64,000 nt of DNA from Aureivirga marina (GTDB lineage Bacteria > Bacteroidota > Bacteroidia > Flavobacteriales > Flavobacteriaceae), in the NCBI RefSeq assembly GCF_015767265.1, contig NZ_JADPIB010000002.1, positions 183,688 to 247,687 of the forward strand, written 5' to 3'. The position numbers and the translations under genes are program-made. Position 1 is the stretch's first letter. Each line of letters starts with the position of its first letter. The notes under the pieces were generated by a model. It searched no databases. It was not told where the DNA came from and saw nothing but the letters and a program-made list of their open reading frames with translations. Positions 7,890 to 17,025 of this stretch are shown here, one piece after another.

Positions 7890-9020
7890 ATGAAGTTTGA
7901 TTTAAAAGTTAAAGATTCGCAAAGTAAGGCAAGAGCAGGAGTTGTAACTACTGATCATGGAGAAATTGAAACACCAATTTTTATGCCTGTTGGAACTGTA
8001 GGTTCTGTTAAAGGAGTACATCAAAGAGAATTAAAAGAAGATATCAATCCAGATATCATTCTTGGAAATACATATCATTTATATTTACGTCCAAAAACGG
8101 ATATTTTAGAGCAAGCTGGAGGTTTGCATAAATTTATTGGTTGGGATAGAAATATTTTGACAGATAGTGGTGGTTATCAAGTATATTCTCTTTCTGGAAC
8201 AAGAAAAATTAATGAGCAAGGAGTAAAATTTAAGAGTCATATTGATGGTTCTTATCATTTCTTCTCTCCAGAAAGTGTAATGGAAATTCAACGTTCGATT
8301 GGAGCTGATATTATTATGGCTTTTGACGAATGTACACCTTATCCTTGTGATTATGGATATGCAAAAAGATCGATGCACATGACGCATCGTTGGTTAAAAA
8401 GATGTATTGATCATTTAGAAAAAGTTCCGCCAAAATATGATTACAACCAAACGCTTTTCCCAATTGTACAAGGAAGTACGTTTAAAGATTTAAGAAAACA
8501 ATCTGCGGAATTTATCGCTTCTGTTGGAGCAGAAGGAAATGCAATTGGAGGATTATCTGTTGGAGAACCTGCGGAAGAAATGTATGAAATGACAGATATC
8601 GTTTGTGACATTCTTCCAGAAGATAAACCAAGATATTTAATGGGAGTTGGAACACCAATTAATATTTTAGAAAATATCGCTTTAGGTGTAGATATGTTTG
8701 ACTGTGTTATGCCAACTAGAAATGCAAGAAATGGAATGTTATTCACAGCGCATGGATCTATTAATATTAAAAATAAAAAGTGGGAAAATGACTTCTCTCC
8801 TATTGATGAAATGGGAATTACGTTTGTAGATACACAATATTCTAAAGCGTATTTACGTCATTTATTCGCAGCAAATGAATTGTTAGCAAAACAAATTGCT
8901 TCTATTCATAATTTAGGATTTTATCTTTGGTTAGTAAGAGAAGCTAGAAAACATATCATTGCTGGTGATTTTACAACTTGGAAAAACAGAATGGTTCAAC
9001 AAATGAATAAACGCCTATAA
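7890..9020 (+). CDS. tgt: Queuine/preQ1 tRNA-guanine transglycosylase (Tgt) lacking zinc cysteines
   Basis: The 376-residue enzyme swaps guanine 34 of GUN-anticodon tRNAs for a 7-deazaguanine precursor of queuosine. TIM-barrel landmarks are present: LTDSGGYQVYSL with Asp92 as acid/base, GGLSVGEP, and the nucleophile Asp271 in MFDCVMPTRNARNG. The C-terminal zinc site is altered: where family members have Cys-x-Cys-x2-Cys and a His 26 residues on, this protein has Gly309, Thr311 and Asp314, with only His340 kept. The surrounding sequence (SPIDE, SKAYLRHL, IHNLGFYL) aligns without gaps, so this is substitution, not deletion. The next gene, an LptF/G permease, starts four bases after the stop with GTG. 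Confidence 0.96.
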   Translation: MKFDLKVKDSQSKARAGVVTTDHGEIETPIFMPVGTVGSVKGVHQRELKEDINPDIILGNTYHLYLRPKTDILEQAGGLHKFIGWDRNILTDSGGYQVYSLSGTRKINEQGVKFKSHIDGSYHFFSPESVMEIQRSIGADIIMAFDECTPYPCDYGYAKRSMHMTHRWLKRCIDHLEKVPPKYDYNQTLFPIVQGSTFKDLRKQSAEFIASVGAEGNAIGGLSVGEPAEEMYEMTDIVCDILPEDKPRYLMGVGTPINILENIALGVDMFDCVMPTRNARNGMLFTAHGSINIKNKKWENDFSPIDEMGITFVDTQYSKAYLRHLFAANELLAKQIASIHNLGFYLWLVREARKHIIAGDFTTWKNRMVQQMNKRL

Positions 9021-9023
9021 TAA

Positions 9024-10115
9024 GTGAAAATAATTGACAAATATATATTAAAGAGATATTTAGGTACTTTTATATTTACACTTTTAATATTAATCCCAAT
9101 TGCAATTGCGATTGATATTTCACAGAAAGTAGATAAATTTTTAAAATGGCCTGATTTAACAACAGCAGAAATAATTAAAGATTATTATTTAAACTTTACA
9201 ATTTATTATGCTAATACATTTATGCCATTAGCCCTATTTATTTCTGTCATTCTTTTCACTTCAAAACTTGCGTCAAATACCGAAATTATTGCCATAAATA
9301 GTGCGAAAATTTCTTTTACTCGTTTGCTTCGCCCATATATGATTGGAGCGACGATTATTACAATTTTCGCATTATCTATGAATCATTTTATCGTACCTAG
9401 CAGTCGTAAAACTTTTGAAGAGTTTAACGATAAATATATGCGAAGTACAAAAAAGAGAACTTCTGGTAATTATGTAAGAAATTCTACTTTACAATTATCA
9501 GATAATGATTATATTTTTATTAAGAATTTTAACCTTCAAAATAATACTGGAACTGGTTTTACGTTTGAACATTTTGAAGGTCATGAATTAAAGTATAAAA
9601 TTTTGGCAGACAGAATAAAATGGAAACCAGAAGACAGTACTTTTGTATTAAGTAATTATAGAAAAAGGATATTATTAGCAAAAAAAGATGAAATTGAAAG
9701 TAAAAAAGAATTTGATACTACTTTCAATTTTAAACCCACAGATTTATTAGTAATGGATTATATTTCTATGGAAACTACAACTCCACAGTTAATTGACTTC
9801 ATTGCTAAATCAAGAAAACGAGGAATTAAAAATTTAAATACGCACCTTGTAGAATATTACAAGAGAACTAGTTTACCAATTTCTTCTTATATTTTGACTA
9901 TTATTGCAGTCGCGCTTTCTTCTCGAAAAAAACGTGGAGGAACAGGAATAAATTTAGCAATTGGAATTTCATTAATGTTTACGTATGTATTTTTTATTAG
10001 AATCGCGGAAGTTCTAGGTTCAGTATCTGGTGCCAATTCTTTACTCTATGTTTGGTTCCCAAATATTGTTTTTGGAGCAGTTGCAATATATCTCTATATC
10101 AATGCCAAAAAATAA
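9024..10115 (+). CDS. LptF/LptG family lipopolysaccharide export permease
   Basis: The 363-residue protein has the YjgP/YjgQ layout: three N-terminal membrane segments (about 12-32, 56-78 and 98-120), a long periplasmic beta-jellyroll region (about 130-275), and three C-terminal segments (about 282-360). In the LptB2FG ABC complex this permease extracts lipopolysaccharide from the inner membrane. LptF and LptG cannot be told apart safely here; the position right after tgt is common for one of them in Bacteroidota. It starts with GTG four bases after tgt, implying cotranscription, and its 3' end overlaps the next gene. Confidence 0.9.
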   Translation: MKIIDKYILKRYLGTFIFTLLILIPIAIAIDISQKVDKFLKWPDLTTAEIIKDYYLNFTIYYANTFMPLALFISVILFTSKLASNTEIIAINSAKISFTRLLRPYMIGATIITIFALSMNHFIVPSSRKTFEEFNDKYMRSTKKRTSGNYVRNSTLQLSDNDYIFIKNFNLQNNTGTGFTFEHFEGHELKYKILADRIKWKPEDSTFVLSNYRKRILLAKKDEIESKKEFDTTFNFKPTDLLVMDYISMETTTPQLIDFIAKSRKRGIKNLNTHLVEYYKRTSLPISSYILTIIAVALSSRKKRGGTGINLAIGISLMFTYVFFIRIAEVLGSVSGANSLLYVWFPNIVFGAVAIYLYINAKK

Positions 10116-11007
10116 TTTAAAACACTTTCTACATCTTCACTTAATCGTATTTATTTGGGGATTTACAGCTTTACTAGGAGATTTAATTAACCTTGAAGCA
10201 CTACCTTTAGTTTGGTTTCGAATGCTTTTAGCTGTAGGATTTATTTTTATTTATTTTTTAATCAAGAAAAAAGATTATAAAGTCGACAAAAAAGCTTGGT
10301 TTAAATTTTTAATTGGAGGAATAATAATCGCTCTTCATTGGATTACATTTTTCCATGCTATAAAAGTTTCCAATATTTCTGTCGTCTTAGTAACATTGAG
10401 TACAGGAGCTTTTTTTGCTTCCATACTCGAACCTATATTTTTCAAAAGAAGGATTCAACCACTTGAACTTTTCTTTGGAATGATTGTAATTTCTGGTCTA
10501 TATGTTATTTTTAACTTAGATACAGAATATACTCTTGGAATAATCTACGCTTTAATTTCTGCATTTTTATCTGCATTATTCTCAGTTATTAATGGTTTAT
10601 ATGTAAAAAAATATGATCCTTCACTAATTTCATTTTATCAATTGTTTTTAGGAGTTGGATTCGTAAGTATTTTCCTAGGTGTAACTGGAGGATTTCATGC
10701 AGAATTTTTCTCTCTAGAAGTAATGGATTGGGTTTATTTATTTATTTTAAGTAGTTTTTGTACAGCTTACGCTTTTATCGGTTCGGTAAAAGTGATGCAA
10801 TATTTAACTCCTTATACTGTAATGCTTACCATTAATTTAGAACCTGTTTACGGAATTATTTTAGCTGTTTTAGTTTTCCCAGAAAAAGAAAAAATGGACG
10901 CATCTTTCTATATTGGTGCTGCAATTATTATATTAGTCGTTTTATTAAACGGAATTATTAAGAATCAAAAAGAAAAGGCAATACAAAAAAAGCAAATAAG
11001 TATATGA
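10102..11007 (+). CDS. EamA/DMT family transporter
   Basis: The 301-residue protein has ten predicted membrane helices in two EamA repeats, the drug/metabolite transporter pattern. Landmarks are HLIVFIWGFTALLGDLI at the start and, in the second half, an EPVYGIILAVLVFPE motif typical of the last helices. Members export amino acids, nucleosides or other metabolites; the substrate here is unknown. The start is taken as the ATG at 10102 (MPKNNLKHFLHLH), which overlaps the permease gene by 14 bases; an upstream in-frame ATG at 10030 would add residues buried in the permease coding sequence and is rejected. Confidence 0.85.
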   Translation: MPKNNLKHFLHLHLIVFIWGFTALLGDLINLEALPLVWFRMLLAVGFIFIYFLIKKKDYKVDKKAWFKFLIGGIIIALHWITFFHAIKVSNISVVLVTLSTGAFFASILEPIFFKRRIQPLELFFGMIVISGLYVIFNLDTEYTLGIIYALISAFLSALFSVINGLYVKKYDPSLISFYQLFLGVGFVSIFLGVTGGFHAEFFSLEVMDWVYLFILSSFCTAYAFIGSVKVMQYLTPYTVMLTINLEPVYGIILAVLVFPEKEKMDASFYIGAAIIILVVLLNGIIKNQKEKAIQKKQISI

Positions 11008-11024
11008 TACTTTTTCAAAGTTGC

Positions 11025-11032
11025 TATATTTG
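11025..11032 (+). promoter_or_regulatory. accA promoter -7 element
   Basis: TATATTTG matches TAnnTTTG and lies 23 bases before the accA ATG. No clear -33 TTG was found. Confidence 0.5.
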
Positions 11033-11055
11033 TATTTCCACTCAAATATATAAGT

Positions 11056-12009
11056 ATGGAATATTTAGATTTTGAATTACCTATAAAAGAACTTGAAGAT
11101 CAATTAAAAAAGTGTGTTGTAATCGGAGAAGAAAGTGATGTAGATGTCTCTGAAACATGCAAAAACATTGAAGATAAACTAGAAAAAACTCGCGGGGAGA
11201 TTTACAAGAATTTAACTCCATGGCAAAAAGTTCAATTATCACGTCATCCTAATAGACCATATACATTAAACTACATTAATGCATTTGCAGGAGATACTTT
11301 CATGGAACTTCACGGTGACAGAAATGTAAGCGATGATAAAGCAATGGTAGGTGGTTTAGGTAAAATCGGTGACCAAAGCTTCATGTTTATAGGACAACAA
11401 AAAGGACACAATACAAAAACTCGTCAATATAGAAACTTCGGAATGGCTAATCCTGAAGGATACCGTAAAGCTTTACGTCTAATGAAAATGGCTGAAAAAT
11501 TCGGTATTCCTGTAGTAACTTTCTTAGATACTCCTGGAGCATTTCCTGGATTAGAAGCTGAAGAAAGAGGACAAGGGGAAGCAATTGCAAGAAACATTTT
11601 CGAAATGGCTCGCTTAAAAACACCTATTATTTCAATCGTTATTGGAGAAGGTGCTTCTGGAGGTGCAATCGGAATTGGAGTTGGTGACAGAGTATACATG
11701 ATGGAAAATACATGGTATACAGTTATTTCACCAGAATCTTGTTCTTCTATTTTATGGAGAAGTTGGGAACACAAAGAAAAAGCTGCGGAAGCATTAAAAT
11801 TAACTGCTGAAGACATGCTTGAATTGAAAATCATTGATGGAATCATCAAAGAACCAGTTGGTGGAGCTCACTATAACAGAGAAGAAGCATACAATTCTGT
11901 AAAAGATCATATCTTAAAAGCTTTTGATGAGTTAAAAGATTTATCTGAAGAAGAATTAGTTGCTCAAAGAATGGAAAAATACTCTAAAATGGGTGTATAC
12001 GACGAATAA
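11056..12009 (+). CDS. accA: Acetyl-CoA carboxylase carboxyltransferase subunit alpha
   Basis: The 317-residue AccA forms the carboxyltransferase with AccD and makes malonyl-CoA from acetyl-CoA and carboxybiotin, the first committed step of fatty acid synthesis. Typical blocks are ERPTYL-like [23 protein letters not shown] (near 74-96), [58 protein letters not shown] and [15 protein letters not shown], the last holding the oxyanion glycines. Length matches the family. It has its own promoter and terminator, so it seems monocistronic. The biotin ligase that would charge its carrier protein is also in the window at 21042-21782. Confidence 0.97.
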   Translation: MEYLDFELPIKELEDQLKKCVVIGEESDVDVSETCKNIEDKLEKTRGEIYKNLTPWQKVQLSRHPNRPYTLNYINAFAGDTFMELHGDRNVSDDKAMVGGLGKIGDQSFMFIGQQKGHNTKTRQYRNFGMANPEGYRKALRLMKMAEKFGIPVVTFLDTPGAFPGLEAEERGQGEAIARNIFEMARLKTPIISIVIGEGASGGAIGIGVGDRVYMMENTWYTVISPESCSSILWRSWEHKEKAAEALKLTAEDMLELKIIDGIIKEPVGGAHYNREEAYNSVKDHILKAFDELKDLSEEELVAQRMEKYSKMGVYDE

Positions 12010-12033
12010 TATTAACTATTCATAAAAATATTT

Positions 12034-12073
12034 AAAATCGTATTAAGAGTTTTACTTTTAATACGATTTTTTT
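12034..12073 (+). terminator. accA terminator
   Basis: AAAATCGTATTAA (12034-12046) pairs with TTAATACGATTTT (12058-12070), followed by T's; the loop is 11 bases. Confidence 0.8.
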
Positions 12074-12116
12074 ATGCCAAAACTTTACAACTTTCTCTTT
12101 TCTACGTTTAAAATAG

Positions 12117-12124
12117 TACATTTG
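12117..12124 (+). promoter_or_regulatory. Promoter -7 element of the DUF368-DUF368-aroE operon
   Basis: TACATTTG lies 20 bases before the first DUF368 ATG at 12145. Confidence 0.5.
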
Positions 12125-12144
12125 TACATCACAATTAAAAATAC

Positions 12145-13083
12145 ATGAAGAACAGAACTTTTTTTGAATATGTTGTAATTTCTTTAAAAGGAATTGCAAT
12201 GGGAGCTTCTGATGTCGTTCCTGGTGTATCTGGAGGAACGATTGCTTTTATCTCAGGAATTTATGAAGAATTACTTTCTTCGATTAATAGCATCAATCTT
12301 GATTTACTTAAAACATTAAAAAACGAAGGAATAAAAAGTGCTTGGAAAGCTGTAAATGGTAATTTTCTTGTAGCACTTTTATTAGGAATTGGAATTAGTG
12401 TTGTTTCTCTAGCAAAAACAATTTCTTGGCTTCTTGAAAATAAACCTATTTTAGTTTGGTCTTTTTTCTTCGGATTAGTTTTAGCCAGTATTTTATTCGT
12501 TGGAAAACAAGTAAAAAAATGGAATGTATTAAATATTATTCTTGCACTTTTAAGTGGATTTTTAGCTTATTTCATTACGACTTTAGAACCTGTTGCAAAT
12601 GATGCTCATTCTTCTATATTTTTATTTTTTGCAGGTGCTTTGGCAATTTGCGCAATGATTTTACCAGGAATTTCTGGTTCTTTTATTTTAGTTCTCTTAG
12701 GTGCTTATAAACCAATTTTAGAAGCAATTCATGAAAGAAATCTTAAAATTATTGCAATCGTTGGAGCTGGTGCAATTTTTGGTTTGCTGACATTCTCTAG
12801 AGTTTTAAAATGGTGTTTCAATCACCAACGAAATGCAACTTTGGCAATTTTAACTGGTTTTATTATTGGTTCTTTAAATAAAATTTGGCCTTGGAAAAAA
12901 GTATTATCTTGGAGAGAGAACTCAAAAGGTGAAAAAGTTCCATTTTTAGAGGAAAGTATTTCTCCTTTTCATTTTGAAGGCGATAATCAATTACTTTTTG
13001 CAATCGGTTTGGCTTTTATAGGATTTTTAGTAATTCTTATTTTAGAGAGAATTTCAATTAAAAAAGAAGCAACAGTAGCATAA
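12145..13083 (+). CDS. DUF368 membrane protein (PopT-type polyprenyl-phosphate transporter), first copy
   Basis: The 312-residue protein has about eight or more membrane segments and the two DUF368 signature loops: MGASDVVPGVSGGTIAF (residues 19-35) and LPGISGSFILVLLGAYKP (about 173-190). The related P-G-x-S-G loops in the two halves suggest an inverted-repeat fold. Characterised DUF368 proteins (PopT of Vibrio cholerae and its Staphylococcus aureus relative) return undecaprenyl phosphate across the cytoplasmic membrane for reuse in cell-wall synthesis; that function is inferred here. It is followed two bases later by a second DUF368 gene. Confidence 0.88.
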   Translation: MKNRTFFEYVVISLKGIAMGASDVVPGVSGGTIAFISGIYEELLSSINSINLDLLKTLKNEGIKSAWKAVNGNFLVALLLGIGISVVSLAKTISWLLENKPILVWSFFFGLVLASILFVGKQVKKWNVLNIILALLSGFLAYFITTLEPVANDAHSSIFLFFAGALAICAMILPGISGSFILVLLGAYKPILEAIHERNLKIIAIVGAGAIFGLLTFSRVLKWCFNHQRNATLAILTGFIIGSLNKIWPWKKVLSWRENSKGEKVPFLEESISPFHFEGDNQLLFAIGLAFIGFLVILILERISIKKEATVA

Positions 13084-13085
13084 TC

Positions 13086-14099
13086 ATGGCTAGAAAAGAA
13101 CGAAAATTTTTAGATTATTTTGGATTATTCATAAAAGGTTTATCAATGGGAGCTGCAAACAAAGTTCCTGGTGTTTCTGGAGGAACAGTTTCTTTCGTAC
13201 TTGGCTTTTATGAAGAACTTATATATTCTTTTAAAAAATTTAATGGAAAAGCTCTTAAACTACTTCTTAGCGGAAGATTTAAGAGCTTTTTTCAATATAT
13301 AAATGCTCCTTTTTTACTTCTAATTATGGGAGGAAGTACTTTTAGTTATTTTAGTGTTTCTCTTGTTTTGGATTATTTTATCACTCATTTTGAACTTTAT
13401 GTTTGGAGCTGGTTCTTTGGTTTAATTATCGGTTCTATTATTTATATTGGAAAAGGATTTAAAGAATGGAATGTTGTCAATATTATTTCCATGATAATAG
13501 GAATTGGAATTGGAATAGCAATCAGTTTTATGAATCCAGCGAAAGAAAATGACAATCTTTGGTTTGTATTTTTCTGTGGAATTATCGGAGTTTCTGGAAT
13601 GACTCTTCCTGGTCTTTCTGGTTCATTTATTCTAATTCTCTTAGGAAATTATGTATTACTTTTGGTAGATTCTGTAAATGCTTTATCCAAAGCAATTTCT
13701 GCTATTTTTATGGCAAACTGGGAAGTTTTTGACGATCCAAACTTGATAAAATATTTAAAAATTGCTGGAACTTTTACCGCTGGTTCAGCTTTTGGTTTGG
13801 TTTCTCTTTCACATATTTTAGGTTATGTCTTAAAACGTTGGCACGGAATTGTAATTTCTGTAATTATCGGTTTTATTACAGGTTCTTTAGGAATTGTTTG
13901 GCCATGGAAAGATGAAATTTATCGTACAGAAAATGGAAAACCAATGATTGATGCAAAAGGAAATTTTGTTGTAGAAAATTACGAACGATTTTTACCAAAT
14001 TTAGGAGAAGGACAAACTTGGTTAGCAATTTTTTACATTTTCATTGGAATTGGAATTGTACTTTTAATTGATTATTTAGGAAATAGAAAAACAGCTTAA
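13086..14099 (+). CDS. DUF368 membrane protein (PopT-type), second copy
   Basis: This 337-residue paralogue of the preceding gene keeps both signatures, MGAANKVPGVSGGTVSFVLGFYEEL (loop at residues 19-36) and LPGLSGSFILILLGNYVLLL (about 178-197), but differs widely elsewhere. It also has a longer loop before the last helix (near residues 285-315). Two adjacent copies could act as a heterodimer or handle different polyprenyl lipids or conditions; the sequence does not decide between these. Two bases separate it from the upstream copy and one base from aroE, so all three should share one transcript. Confidence 0.88.
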   Translation: MARKERKFLDYFGLFIKGLSMGAANKVPGVSGGTVSFVLGFYEELIYSFKKFNGKALKLLLSGRFKSFFQYINAPFLLLIMGGSTFSYFSVSLVLDYFITHFELYVWSWFFGLIIGSIIYIGKGFKEWNVVNIISMIIGIGIGIAISFMNPAKENDNLWFVFFCGIIGVSGMTLPGLSGSFILILLGNYVLLLVDSVNALSKAISAIFMANWEVFDDPNLIKYLKIAGTFTAGSAFGLVSLSHILGYVLKRWHGIVISVIIGFITGSLGIVWPWKDEIYRTENGKPMIDAKGNFVVENYERFLPNLGEGQTWLAIFYIFIGIGIVLLIDYLGNRKTA

Positions 14100-14100
14100 A

Positions 14101-14832
14101 ATGAAACTATTAGGATTAATTGGAAGAAATATTTCCTATTCTTTTTCTAGAAGTTATTTTAAAGAAAAATTTGAAAAATTACATCTCGAAAATGATTTTC
14201 AATATAGAAATTTTGACATTGAACAAATCAATCTTTTTCCTTCTATAATTAAAGAAAATAAAAAGCTAATTGGTTGTAATGTTACTATTCCATATAAACT
14301 TGAAATTATTCCATATTTAGATGTTTTAGATGAAGTTTCAAAAGAAATTGGAGCTGTAAATACCATTAAAATAAAAGATGGAAAATTGTATGGTTTTAAT
14401 ACAGATGCATATGGTTTTGAAAACTCTATAAAACCATTAATTAAGCATCAAAAAAAAGCATTAATTTTAGGAACTGGAGGCGCTTCAAAAGCAGTTGTTT
14501 TTGCTTTGAATAAATTAGGAATTTCACACAAATTTGTTTCAAGAACAAAAACAGAAAATAACTTTACTTATAAAGAAATTGACCAAAAAATTATGGAAGA
14601 TTTCGAAATAATTATAAATTGTACTCCAATTGGGACATTTCCAAATGTAACATCAAAACCAGATTTACCATATGAGTTTCTTTCGGAACATCATATTTTG
14701 TATGATTTAGTTTATAATCCAGAAGAAACTGCTTTTTTAAAAGAAGGAAAAAAGAAACATTCTACAATAAAAAACGGATATGAAATGCTTGTTTTACAGG
14801 CAGAAAAATCATGGGAAATTTGGAATTTATAA
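14101..14832 (+). CDS. aroE: Shikimate dehydrogenase (AroE)
   Basis: The 243-residue protein reduces 3-dehydroshikimate to shikimate with NADPH in aromatic amino acid synthesis. Substrate and catalytic residues are visible: Ser12/Ser14/Ser16 in ISYSFS, Lys66 in NVTIPYK, Asn87 in GAVNTI, and Asp102 in FNTDAYGF; Lys66 and Asp102 are the catalytic pair. The NADP loop is GTGGASKA at 124-131, and NGYEMLVLQAEKSWEIW at the end closes the substrate site. It is somewhat shorter than the E. coli enzyme, as is usual in Bacteroidota. It starts one base after the second DUF368 stop. Confidence 0.95.
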   Translation: MKLLGLIGRNISYSFSRSYFKEKFEKLHLENDFQYRNFDIEQINLFPSIIKENKKLIGCNVTIPYKLEIIPYLDVLDEVSKEIGAVNTIKIKDGKLYGFNTDAYGFENSIKPLIKHQKKALILGTGGASKAVVFALNKLGISHKFVSRTKTENNFTYKEIDQKIMEDFEIIINCTPIGTFPNVTSKPDLPYEFLSEHHILYDLVYNPEETAFLKEGKKKHSTIKNGYEMLVLQAEKSWEIWNL

Positions 14833-15022
14833 AAGAAAATTGCTTTGTAAATTAAAAAGAAATGATAAATAAATTTTAAAATAAAGGATAACAAATCATT
14901 AATTATTAAAAAATAGATAAATTGAAAAAATTTCTTTCGATATAAGATATTTTTGTTAATTTCGAAGCTATTGTTATCTTATAAACAATATTTGAAATAA
15001 AGGAACTTAAACATTATATAAA

Positions 15023-16939
15023 ATGTTAGACGAAAAAAATGATAACTTATCAAATGAGGTAGATAATACTTCACAAGAAAAAGACCAGGAAAATACTATG
15101 ATGAACAGCGAACAAGTACAAGAAAACGTATCTGAGGCAGAAGTGCCAACAAATGCAGCAGTTGAAGAAATAAGTGAAAAATTAGCTGAAGAAGCACAAG
15201 ATACAGAAGAAAAGCAGGAAATCGAAATGCAAGATTATGATGCAATGTCACTTGAGCAGCTTGTTGATGCATTGGAAAAGCTTGTGAAGAATCATCCTGT
15301 CCAAATGATTAGTAAGCATGTAAATGCTATCAAAAATTCGTTTAATTCTAAGTTCGGTGCTTTACTTGAGGAAAAAAAGAAACAATTTCTTGCGGAAGGT
15401 GGAAATATTATAGACTTTCACTATTCTAGTCCGTTGAAAATGAATTTCAATGTTGCAATGGGATCTTATAGAGAAAAAAGAGATGCACATTACCAAGCAA
15501 TAGAAAAAAGATTAAACGACAATTTAAAACTTCGTTTAGAAACTATTGAAGAGTTGAAAAACTTAGTTGAAGAAGCACACGGAGAAAAAAATATGTTTAA
15601 TGATTTCCAGAAAATTCAAGAAAAATGGAAGTCGATTGGACCTGTTCCAAAAGATAAGTATAACAATACTTGGCAAACATATCATTTCCATGTAGAAAGA
15701 TTCTATGATTTACTTCACATTAGTAATGATTTAAGAGATTTAGATTTTAAGCATAATTTAGAAGAAAAAAGAAAGTTAATTGAAAAAGCAAAAGGGTTAT
15801 CTGAATTAGATGATATCAATGAAGCTTTTAAAGGTTTACAAGAATTACATAGAGTTTGGAAAGAAGATATCGGACCTGTTTCTAGAGAACACAGAGAGGA
15901 AATCTGGCAAGAATTCAGTAATATCACAAAAGGTATTCATGATAAAAGACATGAATATTATAAAAACTTAAAACAATCTTTTGAAGAAAATATTGATAAA
16001 AAATTAGAAGTAATTGGAAAAATTAAAGAATTAGCTTCTGAAAATCCAAGTTCACATTCTGATTGGCAAGAGAATATTCAAAAATTAGAAGCTTTAAGAG
16101 AAGATTTCTTTAAAATTGGAAGTGTTCCTAAAGCGAGAAATGAAGAGATTTGGAATTTATTTAAAGAAGCGACAAGAAGCTTCAATCATTCTAAAAATCT
16201 TTTCTATAAAAATATCAAATCAGAGCAACAAGAAAATCTTACAAAGAAATTAGCTTTAATTGAAGAAGCAGTTGCATTAAAAGATAGCGAAGATTGGCAA
16301 TCTACAACTGAAAAATTAAAGAAAATTCAATCTGATTGGAAGAAAATTGGACATGTTCCGAGAAAACATTCTGATAAGATTTGGAAAGATTTTAAAGATG
16401 CTTGTAATCATTTCTTCAATAGATTAAGAGAAAATCAAGACGAAGATAATAAGAAGCAATTAGAAGTATTTAATAAGAAAAAAGAATACTTAGAAAAAAT
16501 TAAAGCAGAAATTGCTGCTTCTGAAAAAATCACTTTAGACAGAGCAAAAGAATTTATTAATGACTGGAGAACTTTCGGAAAAGTTCCTCAAAACTTACGT
16601 CATATTGATATTAAATTTAATAAAGTTCTAGATAAAGTTTTCAATGAAATTTCTGAAGATAGAAATGAATTTGAAATGGTGAAATTTAGAAATTTAGTGG
16701 ATAGTTATTTAGAACAAAATGATACTAGAAAACTAAATAATGAAATCATGTTTGTTAGAAAACGTATTGATGAAATAACTAAAGAAATTCAACAATTAGA
16801 GAATAACATCAATTTCATTTCAAATGTTTCAGAAGACAATCCTCTTATCAAAAATGTAAGAAGAAACATTGCTAAACACCAAGATCATTTAAAAATTTGG
16901 AAAAGTAAATTGGCATATATTAGAACCTTAGACTACTAA
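15023..16939 (+). CDS. DUF349 repeat protein
   Basis: The 638-residue cytosolic protein has an acidic N-terminal tail (residues 1-70, rich in Glu, Asp, Asn, Gln) followed by five DUF349-type helical repeats. Each carries the pattern W-K-x-I-G-x-V-P, for example EKWKSIGPVPKDKYNNTWQ, RVWKEDIGPVSREHREEIWQ, DFFKIGSVPKARNEEIWNLF, DWKKIGHVPRKHSDKIWKDF and DWRTFGKVPQNLRHID. The C-terminal 100 residues are probably coiled coil. DUF349 proteins are conserved in flavobacteria but I know of no settled function. The 190 bases upstream hold no clear promoter; an inverted repeat TATTGTT/AACAATA occurs at 14969-14990. Confidence 0.88.
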   Translation: MLDEKNDNLSNEVDNTSQEKDQENTMMNSEQVQENVSEAEVPTNAAVEEISEKLAEEAQDTEEKQEIEMQDYDAMSLEQLVDALEKLVKNHPVQMISKHVNAIKNSFNSKFGALLEEKKKQFLAEGGNIIDFHYSSPLKMNFNVAMGSYREKRDAHYQAIEKRLNDNLKLRLETIEELKNLVEEAHGEKNMFNDFQKIQEKWKSIGPVPKDKYNNTWQTYHFHVERFYDLLHISNDLRDLDFKHNLEEKRKLIEKAKGLSELDDINEAFKGLQELHRVWKEDIGPVSREHREEIWQEFSNITKGIHDKRHEYYKNLKQSFEENIDKKLEVIGKIKELASENPSSHSDWQENIQKLEALREDFFKIGSVPKARNEEIWNLFKEATRSFNHSKNLFYKNIKSEQQENLTKKLALIEEAVALKDSEDWQSTTEKLKKIQSDWKKIGHVPRKHSDKIWKDFKDACNHFFNRLRENQDEDNKKQLEVFNKKKEYLEKIKAEIAASEKITLDRAKEFINDWRTFGKVPQNLRHIDIKFNKVLDKVFNEISEDRNEFEMVKFRNLVDSYLEQNDTRKLNNEIMFVRKRIDEITKEIQQLENNINFISNVSEDNPLIKNVRRNIAKHQDHLKIWKSKLAYIRTLDY

Positions 16940-16962
16940 TATTTGTTAGTTTTAAAACATAA

Positions 16963-17002
16963 AAAAAAGAGTTAATTCAATTAATTGAATTAACTCTTTT
17001 TT
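16963..17002. terminator. Bidirectional terminator, near-perfect 40-base palindrome
   Basis: AAAAGAGTTAATTCAATT (16965-16982) is followed directly by its exact reverse complement (16983-17000), with A's and T's extending the symmetry by two bases at each end. It separates the convergent DUF349 and rluD genes and can end both transcripts. Confidence 0.85.
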
Positions 17003-17025
17003 ATTTTATGATTATTACAATTAAT

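Noticed and set aside
10030..10101. Longer start of the EamA transporter
   Set aside because: The extra residues would be encoded inside the LptF/G permease gene; the ATG at 10102 gives a normal family N-terminus.
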